Made by a program: the position numbers and the translations under genes. Under the pieces are notes generated by a model that made no database searches, was not told where the DNA came from, and was given only the letters and a program-made list of their open reading frames with translations. DNA of 64,000 nucleotides from Phenylobacterium zucineum HLK1. GTDB lineage: Bacteria; Pseudomonadota; Alphaproteobacteria; Caulobacterales; Caulobacteraceae. Where the stretch lies: NCBI RefSeq assembly GCF_000017265.1, contig NC_011144.1, forward strand, positions 1,528,001 through 1,592,000, read 5' to 3'. Positions 56,946 to 64,000 of the stretch are shown here, one piece after another. Within the stretch, counting starts at the first letter, position 1, and the number at the start of each line of letters is the position of its first letter.

Positions 56946-57888
56946 CCACCGGATAGTGGTCCGAGCCCAGCCGCGGCCCGCGTTCGACGCTCACCGTCGC
57001 CCAGTCCGAGCCGGCGTAGACGTGGTCGATGGCGAGGAAGGGAAACCAGCCCAGCCAGCGCAGTCGCTTGTACTGCAGCGCCGGCCAGGTGAGCAGCGCC
57101 CGGTCGCGCCGGATCAGGCCGAACTCGGCGTCCCAGCGCCGGCGCGAGAACGACCAGGGCGCTGAGTTGAAGTCTCCCGCCACGATGGTGCGTTCCCGCG
57201 GGCCCATGGCGATCACCTCTGCGAGGCCGGCCTCCTGCGCCTGGTGGTCCTCCATGTCGGTGGGCCAGGCGTAGTGGACGCCGATCACCGCATAGCGCCC
57301 CCGCCGGTCCCGAAAGACCGCGCGGGTGAGGGGGCCGGGATTGGGGCCGCGCAGGCGCACCGCTTCGCTGCGGATCGGCGGGCGGCGGCTGAGGATCATC
57401 ACCTCGCAGGTCGCGCACGAGACGTGCCAGCCGGCCAGGCCGCGCACCTTCTCGCGGAGCGGCGGAGACGTTTCCTCCATGACCACGACGTCGGGATCCT
57501 GGGCCAGGACCCAGTTCAGGGTATCGTCCAGGCTTCCGTTGCGGGACCAGAGGTTGATCTGGACGACCTTCAGCTGATCCTCGGCGTCCGGCGGCGCCTT
57601 CGGGCCGGTGTCGCGCAGGACCTCGGGAGCCATCAGCGCGCCGGCCGCCAGCACGGCCGTTCCGGCCATTCCCAGGATGAGGGCGCGCGCATAGCCGCGG
57701 AACAGGAAGGCGGCCAGGAGGGCCGCGAGGCCGCCCGCCAGCCAGAGCGGCGCGAAGTGGGCCAGGATGTCCCAGCGCAGGCTCACCCGCCCGAAATGGG
57801 CGGCGACGGCCGCGCCCGCGCAGAGGGCCCCGCCCAGGAACACCGGCGGGGCGAAGAGCACCGTGAAGGCGACTCGCAGGGCGTGCAT
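56914..57888 (-). CDS. Endonuclease/exonuclease/phosphatase family membrane protein
   Basis: 324 residues. Three membrane helices within the first 95 residues precede an EEP-fold domain with VVQINLWSRNG (Asn), VVVMEETSPPL (catalytic Glu), VIGVHYAWPT, TIVAGDFNSAPWS and GSDHYPVVMSL (catalytic His). The domain should face the periplasm and cut a phosphodiester or phosphate bond; the target is unknown. It diverges from queA. Confidence 0.88.
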   Translation of the reverse strand: MHALRVAFTVLFAPPVFLGGALCAGAAVAAHFGRVSLRWDILAHFAPLWLAGGLAALLAAFLFRGYARALILGMAGTAVLAAGALMAPEVLRDTGPKAPPDAEDQLKVVQINLWSRNGSLDDTLNWVLAQDPDVVVMEETSPPLREKVRGLAGWHVSCATCEVMILSRRPPIRSEAVRLRGPNPGPLTRAVFRDRRGRYAVIGVHYAWPTDMEDHQAQEAGLAEVIAMGPRERTIVAGDFNSAPWSFSRRRWDAEFGLIRRDRALLTWPALQYKRLRWLGWFPFLAIDHVYAGSDWATVSVERGPRLGSDHYPVVMSLAPAAPR

Positions 57889-57955
57889 CGCCTTCGCCTA
57901 GCATGGCGCGAGCCTTGACGCGCCTGCGGCCCCGTGGCCTTCACGCGGACCCGCC

Positions 57956-59029
57956 ATGAAACTCGCCGACTTCGACTTCGACCTGCCCGAGGAGGCCATC
58001 GCCCTCCGGCCCGCGAACCCGCGCGACGCCGCGCGGCTGCTGCTCGTCGAGCCGGGGCAGGACTTCCGCGACCTCGCGGTGCGCGACCTGCCGGGGCTGC
58101 TGCGGGCCGGCGACGTGCTGGTGCTGAACGACACCCGCGTCATCCCGGCCCGCCTGAAGGGCGTCCGCACCCGCGAGGGGAGCCGCGTGGCCGTGGAGGC
58201 GACCCTGCACCAGCGCAAGGCGGGCCACGTCTGGACCGCCTTCATGCGCCCCGGCAAACGCCTGGCGCCCGGCGACCGGGTCAGCTTCGGCGAGACCGAC
58301 GACCGGGCGTGCTTCCTCGGCGCGCTCGACGCCACGGTGAAGGAGAAGGGCGAGGGCGGCGAGGTGACCTTGGCCTTCGACCTTTCGGGCCCGGACCTCG
58401 ACGCCGCGATCGCCGAGCGCGGGGCCATGCCGCTGCCCCCCTACATCGCCGCCAAGCGGGCCGAGGACGAGCAGGACCGCGCCGACTACCAGACCGTCTA
58501 CGCCGAGGAGGACGGCTCGGTGGCCGCGCCGACCGCGGGGCTGCACTTCACGCCCGAGCTGCTGGCGAGGCTGGCGCAGGCCGGGGTCACGACCGAGCGG
58601 GTCACCCTGCATGTCGGCGCCGGCACCTTTCTGCCGGTCAAGACCGAGGACATCTCCGAGCACCGGATGCACGCCGAGTGGGGGGAGGTGGACGCCGCGA
58701 CGGCCGATCGCCTGAACGCCGCCCGCGCGGCCGGCGGCCGCATCGTCTGCGTCGGCACCACCTCGCTGCGGCTGCTGGAGTCGGCCGCCGGCGAGGACGG
58801 CGTGGTCCGCCCGTTCCGGGACGAAACCGCGATCTTCATCACGCCGGGCTACCGTTTCCGCGCCGCCGACGGGCTGATGACCAACTTCCACCTGCCGAAG
58901 TCGACGCTGTTCATGCTGGTCTGCGCCTTCGCGGGGACCGACACCATGCGGGCGGCCTACCGCCACGCCATCGAGACCGGCTACCGCTTCTATTCCTACG
59001 GCGACAGCTCGCTGCTCTGGAGAGCCTGA
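57956..59029 (+). CDS. queA: S-adenosylmethionine:tRNA ribosyltransferase-isomerase
   Basis: 357 residues. [34 protein letters not shown] and the late [20 protein letters not shown] are QueA signatures. It converts preQ1 in tRNA to epoxyqueuosine using the ribosyl part of SAM. Its stop overlaps the tgt start (TGATG), the usual coupling of the two steps of queuosine formation. Confidence 0.96.
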   Translation: MKLADFDFDLPEEAIALRPANPRDAARLLLVEPGQDFRDLAVRDLPGLLRAGDVLVLNDTRVIPARLKGVRTREGSRVAVEATLHQRKAGHVWTAFMRPGKRLAPGDRVSFGETDDRACFLGALDATVKEKGEGGEVTLAFDLSGPDLDAAIAERGAMPLPPYIAAKRAEDEQDRADYQTVYAEEDGSVAAPTAGLHFTPELLARLAQAGVTTERVTLHVGAGTFLPVKTEDISEHRMHAEWGEVDAATADRLNAARAAGGRIVCVGTTSLRLLESAAGEDGVVRPFRDETAIFITPGYRFRAADGLMTNFHLPKSTLFMLVCAFAGTDTMRAAYRHAIETGYRFYSYGDSSLLWRA

Positions 59030-60144
59030 TGGCCGCGTTCCCGTTCACCATCGCCGCCACGGACGGCAAGGCGCGCACCGGCGTGCTCTCCACGCCTCGC
59101 GGCGATATCCGGACGCCGGCGTTCATGCCGGTGGGCACGGCGGGGACCGTCAAGGCGCTGACGGTGGAGCAGGTGGCCGCGACGGGCGCCGACATCCTGC
59201 TGGGCAACACCTATCACCTCATGCTGCGCCCGACGGCCGAGCGGGTCCGCAGGCTGGGCGGCCTGCACAGGTTCATGCGCTGGGAGAAGCCGATCCTGAC
59301 GGACAGCGGCGGCTTCCAGGTCATGTCGCTGTCGCAGATCTCGAAGGTCACCGAGGACAGCGTCACCTTCCAGAGCCACCTGGACGGCAGCCGGCACGTG
59401 CTGACGCCCGAGCGCTCGATCGAGATCCAGGCCGACCTGCTGGGCTCCGACATCGTCATGCAGCTGGACGAGCTGGTCGCCCTGCCGGCCGAGCGCGACC
59501 GGGCGGCCGAGGCCATGCGCCGGTCCGCGCGCTGGGGACAGCGGTGCAGGGACGCGTTCGGCGCGCGCGAGGCCCAGGCGCTGTTCGCCATCCAGCAGGG
59601 CGGCACGGACGAGGCGCTGCGCGCCGAGTCGGCCGAGCGGCTGCGCGAGATCGGCTTCGACGGCTACGCCATCGGCGGCCTGGCGGTGGGCGAGGGCCAC
59701 GAGGCCATGTGCGAGGTGCTGGACTATGCGCCCGGCATGCTTCCCGCCGAGCGGCCGCGCTATCTGATGGGCGTCGGCAAGCCGATCGACATCGTCGAGG
59801 CGGTCTACCGCGGGGTGGACATGTTCGACTGCGTCCTGCCCACCCGCTCGGGCCGCCACGGCCAGGCGTGGACCTGGGACGGGCCGCTGAACCTGAAGAA
59901 CGCCCGCTTCGCCGAGGACGAGGAGCCGCTCGACCCCACCATCCCCGTCTCGGCCAGCCGCGACTATTCGAAGGCCTATCTGCACCACCTGGTGAAGGCC
60001 GGCGAGATCCTGGGCCAGGTGCTGCTGTCCTGGCACAACGTGGCCTTCTTCCAGGCGCTGATGGGCGAGATGCGCGCGGCCATCGCCGAGAGGCGCATGG
60101 AGGCCTTCCGCCGCGACTTCGCCGCCCGCCAGAAGGCGCGCTGA
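59029..60144 (+). CDS. tgt: tRNA-guanine transglycosylase lacking zinc-site cysteines
   Basis: 371 residues. Tgt exchanges G34 for preQ1 in tRNAs with GUN anticodons. The general acid/base D92 ([10 protein letters not shown]) and nucleophile D267 ([10 protein letters not shown]) are present, as are FAIQQGG and IGGLAVGE. The zinc site of the family (CxCxxC and a His 26 residues later) is changed: the stretch reads [10 protein letters not shown], so Ile305, Val307 and Ser310 replace the three cysteines, while H336 stays. The fold may be held by other contacts. Otherwise full length. Confidence 0.95.
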   Translation: MAAFPFTIAATDGKARTGVLSTPRGDIRTPAFMPVGTAGTVKALTVEQVAATGADILLGNTYHLMLRPTAERVRRLGGLHRFMRWEKPILTDSGGFQVMSLSQISKVTEDSVTFQSHLDGSRHVLTPERSIEIQADLLGSDIVMQLDELVALPAERDRAAEAMRRSARWGQRCRDAFGAREAQALFAIQQGGTDEALRAESAERLREIGFDGYAIGGLAVGEGHEAMCEVLDYAPGMLPAERPRYLMGVGKPIDIVEAVYRGVDMFDCVLPTRSGRHGQAWTWDGPLNLKNARFAEDEEPLDPTIPVSASRDYSKAYLHHLVKAGEILGQVLLSWHNVAFFQALMGEMRAAIAERRMEAFRRDFAARQKAR

Positions 60145-60150
60145 GCCCCG

Positions 60151-60753
60151 CTAGGGCCGTCCCTGCGGGAGGTCCTCGGGACGCGTCGGATAGCGCGGCT
60201 GAAACCGCCGGTCCGGATCGGGCGGCGGCGTGCCGGCCTTCTCGTGGCTGGGCGTCGCGGGCGGGTTGCAGCCCTTGGCCTCGCCCAGCCCCTTCAGATA
60301 GGCCCGGCGCACCCCGCCGGCGTAGATCGCGTCCCGAACCAGCCGGTCGTGCCGCTCGGCGCCCGAGAGCTTGCGCACCCAGCCGCGGAAGGGGATGGCG
60401 TCCGACGCCAGGTCGGCGGCCGCGCCCAGGGCGGTCTCGCGGCTGCGATCGAAGGGATCCTGGTCCTGCACCGCGATGCGGTCGATATCGGGGCCCAGCG
60501 CCTCGTCCAGCGGACGGACGAGGGCGATCAGCTGTTGGCAGCGGTAGCCCTTGGGCGGGCGCTCGTACGGGTCGGCCATGGCCTGCAGCAGCACCGGCGG
60601 GATCTTGGTGCGCAGCAGGTTCAGGTCCCGCAGGGGCGCGGTGGCGGCGCCTTCGACGCTCTCGCGCTTGACCTCGTCCGAGGTCTTCACCTGGGCGAAG
60701 GCGGCCGACGTTGCGAAGGCGGCGGAAACGGCGATCAGGACGACGGCGCGCAT
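60151..60753 (-). CDS. Secreted hypothetical protein
   Basis: 200 residues with a signal peptide ending AAFAQV. A helical body includes TKIPPVLLQAMADPYERPPK and GYRCQQLIALVRPLDEALG, conserved in style among Caulobacterales, and a disordered Pro-rich tail (PPPDPDRRFQPRYPTRPED). Two cysteines could pair. No function known. It lies between tgt and tRNA-Lys. Confidence 0.75.
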   Translation of the reverse strand: MRAVVLIAVSAAFATSAAFAQVKTSDEVKRESVEGAATAPLRDLNLLRTKIPPVLLQAMADPYERPPKGYRCQQLIALVRPLDEALGPDIDRIAVQDQDPFDRSRETALGAAADLASDAIPFRGWVRKLSGAERHDRLVRDAIYAGGVRRAYLKGLGEAKGCNPPATPSHEKAGTPPPDPDRRFQPRYPTRPEDLPQGRP

Positions 60754-60828
60754 GGGATCAACATACCGCGACTTGCGGCGCAGGTAAGGCGGAGGAGGCC
60801 GGGCAGGCGGTGAGGGCTTCGCGGGTGG

Positions 60829-60900
60829 TAGGCCGGCTGGGATTCGAACCCAGGACCATTCGATTAAAAGTCGAATGCTCTACCACTGAGCTACCGGCCC
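60829..60900 (-). tRNA. tRNA-Lys(UUU)
   Basis: A full cloverleaf reads on the minus strand from GGGCCGG at 60900. The D arm is AGCTCAGTGGTAGAGC, the anticodon loop CTTTTAA between TTCGA and TCGAA, giving anticodon TTT, and the T arm ends GGTTCGAATCC. The 3' side CCGGCCT closes the acceptor with one G-U pair. A73 is at 60829 and CCA is encoded at 60828-60826. Confidence 0.96.
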
Positions 60901-61113
60901 GCACGCGGGGCCGCGAAGCGGCGCGGACCATAGGCGCCGCACCTTGCCGGCGCAAGCGCCCATGGCCTGGATTCGCCGCGCCCATACACTAGATTCAGAG
61001 CCGCTGCGGCGGGCTACGACGGCCGACCGGCGCGCCCATCACGGGCCCCAGCAAGGACGGTGGGTCAAAGCATTCCGCAAGGGCGCTTTCCCGCCGCAGC
61101 ACCGCCTCCAAGC

Positions 61114-63390
61114 CTAGCGGATCACCCAGTCGGAGGCCCCCAGGCTCCAGGGGGAGACGCCGGGCAGGTGCAGGAAATAGCTGCCCCAGGGATCGCCCGA
61201 GCCCCAGCCGTCTGCGTCGTACAGCACCTTGCTCCCGCCCGCGCCGTCGTCGATCACCCGCAGGCGGCCGTCGGCGACCGGATCCGAGCCCCAGTAGCCG
61301 CTCCCCTCGAACAGGCCGCGCAGGTCGAGGACGTCGCCGTCCCGGAAGTCCGTCACCTGGATCGGCGCCCAGGGCAGGTCGGCGAAGGCGAAGCGGTCGG
61401 CGCCGTCGCCGCCCGTCAGCACGTCGTGACCGCGGCTGGCGTTCAGGGTGTCCGCGCCGGAACCGCCGGTGAGGCGGTCGCCGGGGAAGCCGGAGGTCAG
61501 CACCATGCCCGCGGCCGGTCCGCCGCCGGGCGGCGGGGCGCCGGGGCCTGGCCCTGGACCAGGGCCAGGACCGGGCGGGTGCGCGGTTCCCCCGGTCAGG
61601 GTCTCGGGGGTCAGGCCGACGGTGGAGACGCCGCGCAGGTGCGCCACATAGTCGGGCCAGGCGCCGCCCGGTCCGTCCGGGTCCACGCAGACCTTGGTCC
61701 CGCCCATGCCGTCGTCCATCAGCACGACGCGCTCGGCGGCCGGTGCGCCGTTCAGAAGGCCGCTCAGGTCCAGCCGGTCGACCCCGACCTGGAAGTCGTG
61801 GATCTCGGTCGGCGACCAGGGCGTCCGGTGGAAGGCGAACACGTCGCCGCCGCCGCCGCCGGTCATCTGCTCGCCGCCGTTGCCGGCGGTCAGCGTGTCG
61901 GCGCCCGCGCCGCCGGTCATCACGGCCCCGAAGCCGTCGGACGTCAGCGCCATGCCGGCGCCCCCGTTATCGCCCGGCGGCGGCGAAGGAGGCGGCGGCG
62001 GAGGCGGCGGCGCCGGGGCGGGCGCCTCGGCTCCCGGCAGCGCCCAGGCCTTCACGTAGTCGACCTTCAGCTCGGCCGGCCAGGGCGTCGTCCCGTCGGG
62101 CGAGCCCGGCCAGTTCCCACCGACCGCCAGGTTGACGATCATGTGCATGGGCTTGTCCATGTCGGCCGGAGTGGCCGTCCGCCAGATCTCGGTCCCGTCG
62201 ACGTAGAAGACGATCTCCTGCGGGCTCCAGAGCGCGCCGTAGGTGTGGAAGCCGTCGCCGGGGGTGTAGTTCTGCAGGCCGGCGGCGGGAACGGCGTTCG
62301 AGTGGATCGCCGTGTACGGCACGTTGGTGTCCGACCCCAGGCCCTCGAGGACGTCGATCTCGTTGTTGTTCTCGCCCAGCAGCCAGAACGCCGGCCACAG
62401 CCCCTGGCCCTCAGGCAGCTCGGCCCGCATCTCGAAGTAGCCGTAGGTCTGGGTGTAGTGGGAATCCAGCATCCCCGAGGTGTACTCGTAGCCCCACATG
62501 TTCTGGGCCTGCCAGCCGGACGGCTGGGCGGTGATGGTCAGCATGCCCCCGCCCACGCTGTAGGGATTGAGCCCGAGCGGCGCGCCCGTCGTGCCCTTGA
62601 AGTCCGGCGCGACATAGACCTGCAGCTCGCCGTTGCGGGGCAGGGTGAAGCTGTTCAGCCCGTCGCCGGCGTAGCCGAAATTGGTCTTCCAGACCGAGCC
62701 CAGCTGCAGGCTGTCGAACTCGTCCACGAATGTCGGCGCGCCGAGGCGGCCGTAGTCCAACGGAAGCTGGAAGTCGCGGGCGGCGAACTGGCCGATGCTG
62801 GCGTTGCGGAAGACGACCTGCGTCCCGCCGTCGTTCAGCACGACGTCCGACCCCTGCTGGCTCATGGCGGCCTTCACCTGGTCGAAGCTGGTGAGGTTCC
62901 CGCCGACGAGGCGCACCTTGTCGGACCAGGACTGGAAGTCCTGGATCACCTTGTTCCCCTCGCCCTGCCTGACGATGAAGGTGTCGGCGCCCCCGCCGCC
63001 GATCAGCACGTCCTCGCCCCGGCCGCCGTAGATGAACTGATCGCCGTCCAGCCCCTGGACGATGTTCGCCTGGTCGTTGCCGGCCGCGTAGCTGCCGCCG
63101 CCGAAGACGACGAGGTTCTCCACGTTGTCCGGCAGGGTGAAGGACGACCAGATCTTCACCGTGTCGACGCCGCCGCCCGCCCATTCGGTGACCACGTCGC
63201 GGCTGTCGCGCACCCAGTAGAAGTCGTCTCCGCCGCCGCCGGCCAGGGTGTCGTGGCCGCCGCCGCCCTCGAACTCGTCGGGGCCGTCCGATCCGTAGAT
63301 CGTCTCGCTCGCCCAGGAGCCTTTGACGTAGCGCACGCCAGCCTGGTTCGTCTCGGGCAGCAGGGCGCCCGAGGAGTTTCGATAGCCCAT
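61114..63390 (-). CDS. RTX-type family 16 glycoside hydrolase
   Basis: 758 residues from the ATG behind GGAG. Order: RTX calcium repeats (residues 33-60 and 107-140; GGRGEDVLI), a GH16 catalytic domain at 215-455 with active site E344-I-D-V-L-E349, a Pro-rich linker, a second RTX block (491-520; GGAGADTLT), a Gly-Pro repeat linker (605-617), and a third RTX block (638-670). No signal peptide is present, so type I secretion is expected, as for ExsH-like beta-glucanases. It probably cleaves a beta-glucan or exopolysaccharide outside the cell. The transporter is not in the window. Confidence 0.92.
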   Translation of the reverse strand: MGYRNSSGALLPETNQAGVRYVKGSWASETIYGSDGPDEFEGGGGHDTLAGGGGDDFYWVRDSRDVVTEWAGGGVDTVKIWSSFTLPDNVENLVVFGGGSYAAGNDQANIVQGLDGDQFIYGGRGEDVLIGGGGADTFIVRQGEGNKVIQDFQSWSDKVRLVGGNLTSFDQVKAAMSQQGSDVVLNDGGTQVVFRNASIGQFAARDFQLPLDYGRLGAPTFVDEFDSLQLGSVWKTNFGYAGDGLNSFTLPRNGELQVYVAPDFKGTTGAPLGLNPYSVGGGMLTITAQPSGWQAQNMWGYEYTSGMLDSHYTQTYGYFEMRAELPEGQGLWPAFWLLGENNNEIDVLEGLGSDTNVPYTAIHSNAVPAAGLQNYTPGDGFHTYGALWSPQEIVFYVDGTEIWRTATPADMDKPMHMIVNLAVGGNWPGSPDGTTPWPAELKVDYVKAWALPGAEAPAPAPPPPPPPPSPPPGDNGGAGMALTSDGFGAVMTGGAGADTLTAGNGGEQMTGGGGGDVFAFHRTPWSPTEIHDFQVGVDRLDLSGLLNGAPAAERVVLMDDGMGGTKVCVDPDGPGGAWPDYVAHLRGVSTVGLTPETLTGGTAHPPGPGPGPGPGPGAPPPGGGPAAGMVLTSGFPGDRLTGGSGADTLNASRGHDVLTGGDGADRFAFADLPWAPIQVTDFRDGDVLDLRGLFEGSGYWGSDPVADGRLRVIDDGAGGSKVLYDADGWGSGDPWGSYFLHLPGVSPWSLGASDWVIR

Positions 63391-63769
63391 CGAGGAACTC
63401 CGATCGTTTTCAGCAGCTTTTGGATGGGTCAGCCGGCGGCCTGACGACCGCGCGGCGCGTCCCCGCGACAAAATGCGCCTTAGTAGACGCTTCCGGCCGC
63501 GGCAATCCGATACTGTTGTGAAGCTTTCAGGTTATTGTCGATAAGTCGACGGGGCTGCGGCGGCCGGTCGCAGCCGTCGAGTAAAGCCACATTTTGGACG
63601 TGGATGCATGGGTATAGTGCCGCTACGGCGGCGCTTGTTTACTTTCATCGACCTGTTGCGATGCCGCCGAGCCCCGTCACGATTCGCCTTTGATGGACTC
63701 GCTCGCCCTGCACGTGACAGGCGCCGGCCGCGCCGCTACAGGGAAGGGGGGGCTCGCGGGGAATCGAGC
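63391..63769. other. Intergenic region with a 12-bp hairpin
   Basis: About 380 bases between divergent genes. A stem TCGACGG plus CTGCG / CGCAG plus CCGTCGA (63546-63580, two bulged G) could be a terminator-like or small RNA element. An ATG at 63608 is in frame with the next gene and would add 54 Arg-rich residues to it. No other gene is supported. Confidence 0.5.
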
Positions 63770-64000
63770 TTGGGTCGACTGATCTATGCCGTCGCCGCTG
63801 CGGCGGCCCTGTGCGTCCAGGGACTGGGCGCGGAAGCCCGGGCCGAGCCGCGTGCGCGCGTCGAGGGCGAGCTCGGCGACGACCTGCGTGATGCGATCCA
63901 GCGCGCGATCGGCGACATCGACGATCCCATCGAGACCCGCTTCGAGGCCCGCCGCCGCGCCCGCGCCGCGGCCGAGGACGCCATCGCCGTTCTGCGGTCC
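63770..64000 (+). CDS. tamA: TamA/Omp85-family outer-membrane assembly protein, N-terminal part
   Basis: Cut by the window end; 77 residues visible. A signal peptide (LIYAVAAAAALCVQGLGAEARA) starts at TTG 63770 after GGGGAA. The following RARVEGELGDDLRDAIQRAI and TRFEARRRARAAAEDAIAVL resemble the first POTRA region of TamA-type proteins of Caulobacterales, which act with TamB in outer-membrane protein assembly. The start is uncertain; ATG 63608 is the alternative, but the signal peptide position favours the TTG. Confidence 0.55.
   Translation, partial: MGRLIYAVAAAAALCVQGLGAEARAEPRARVEGELGDDLRDAIQRAIGDIDDPIETRFEARRRARAAAEDAIAVLRS

Noticed and set aside
60829..61113. Possible integration site at tRNA-Lys
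   Set aside because: No integrase, no duplicated tRNA end and no shift in composition nearby.
61555..61580. Short GPGPGP-coding repeat as a CRISPR or tandem-repeat array
   Set aside because: It is a coding linker repeat inside the GH16 gene, without spacers.
61060..63444. A 794-residue frame opposite the GH16 gene
   Set aside because: Antisense shadow of the RTX/GH16 gene with no family motifs.

Overview
The window is high-GC chromosomal DNA from an alphaproteobacterium, almost certainly of the Caulobacteraceae (Caulobacter, Phenylobacterium or Brevundimonas type; Phenylobacterium is my best guess from protein style). The main reasons are a flagellar block holding flmG, flbT, flaF, three flagellin genes, flaG and a flaEY-type gene; CtrA-like TTAA-N7-TTAA and sigma-54 promoter sequences in that block; SOS boxes of the alphaproteobacterial type (GAAC-N7-GAAC); and the run gyrA-coaD-cyclophilin-cyclophilin ... 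queA-tgt. Genes are tightly packed on both strands, with many 1-4 base overlaps. No insertion sequence, phage or CRISPR array was seen, so this reads as core genome rather than an island.

Layout. 1-9 kb: end of tlyA, a glycine-zipper envelope protein, rlmD, a luciferase-like flavoprotein, a methyltransferase/MerR divergent pair, a radical SAM protein with an SOS box, a lytic transglycosylase and a UDG-type glycosylase. 9-16 kb: ETF-ubiquinone oxidoreductase, a TPR lipoprotein, ispE, and glnK-amtB for ammonium sensing and uptake. 16-28 kb: a fasciclin protein, a Ser/Thr-rich secreted protein, glyQ-glyS-ppdK, a reverse-strand set (long KAS III, amidohydrolase, ExoD) and a small outer-membrane barrel. 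28-35 kb: a sterol-desaturase-type hydroxylase, an NrtR-like regulator overlapping an HD nucleotidase, a universal stress protein, a RibD/DHFR-like reductase, a MoxR ATPase and an acidic protein. 35-45 kb: flagellin production and modification. 45-51 kb: ssb with an SOS box, a LysR/GNAT divergent pair, an NSS transporter and a thioredoxin-fold/prolyl-hydroxylase fusion. 51-61 kb: gyrA, coaD, two cyclophilins, an HD protein, an EEP-family protein, queA-tgt and tRNA-Lys(UUU). 61-64 kb: a large RTX-type family-16 glycoside hydrolase and the start of a TamA/Omp85 protein.

How the parts work together. In the flagellar block, FlmG is expected to glycosylate flagellins, FlbT to repress flagellin translation, and FlaF to assist flagellin secretion and synthesis. 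Two nearly identical flagellins sit behind matching sigma-54 promoters and hairpin-bearing leaders. The third, divergent flagellin has different upstream DNA with two inverted CtrA-like half sites. GlnK and AmtB form the usual PII/transporter pair. QueA and Tgt act in queuosine tRNA modification, but this Tgt lacks the three zinc-binding cysteines. Other proteins with missing hallmark residues are the amidohydrolase, the UDG-family protein and the Nudix domain of the NrtR-like protein. I see no single wholly new multi-gene system. The best leads are the zinc-ligand-free Tgt, the paired flagellin leader hairpins, the thioredoxin-fold/dioxygenase fusion, and several leaders that could control translation through hairpins.
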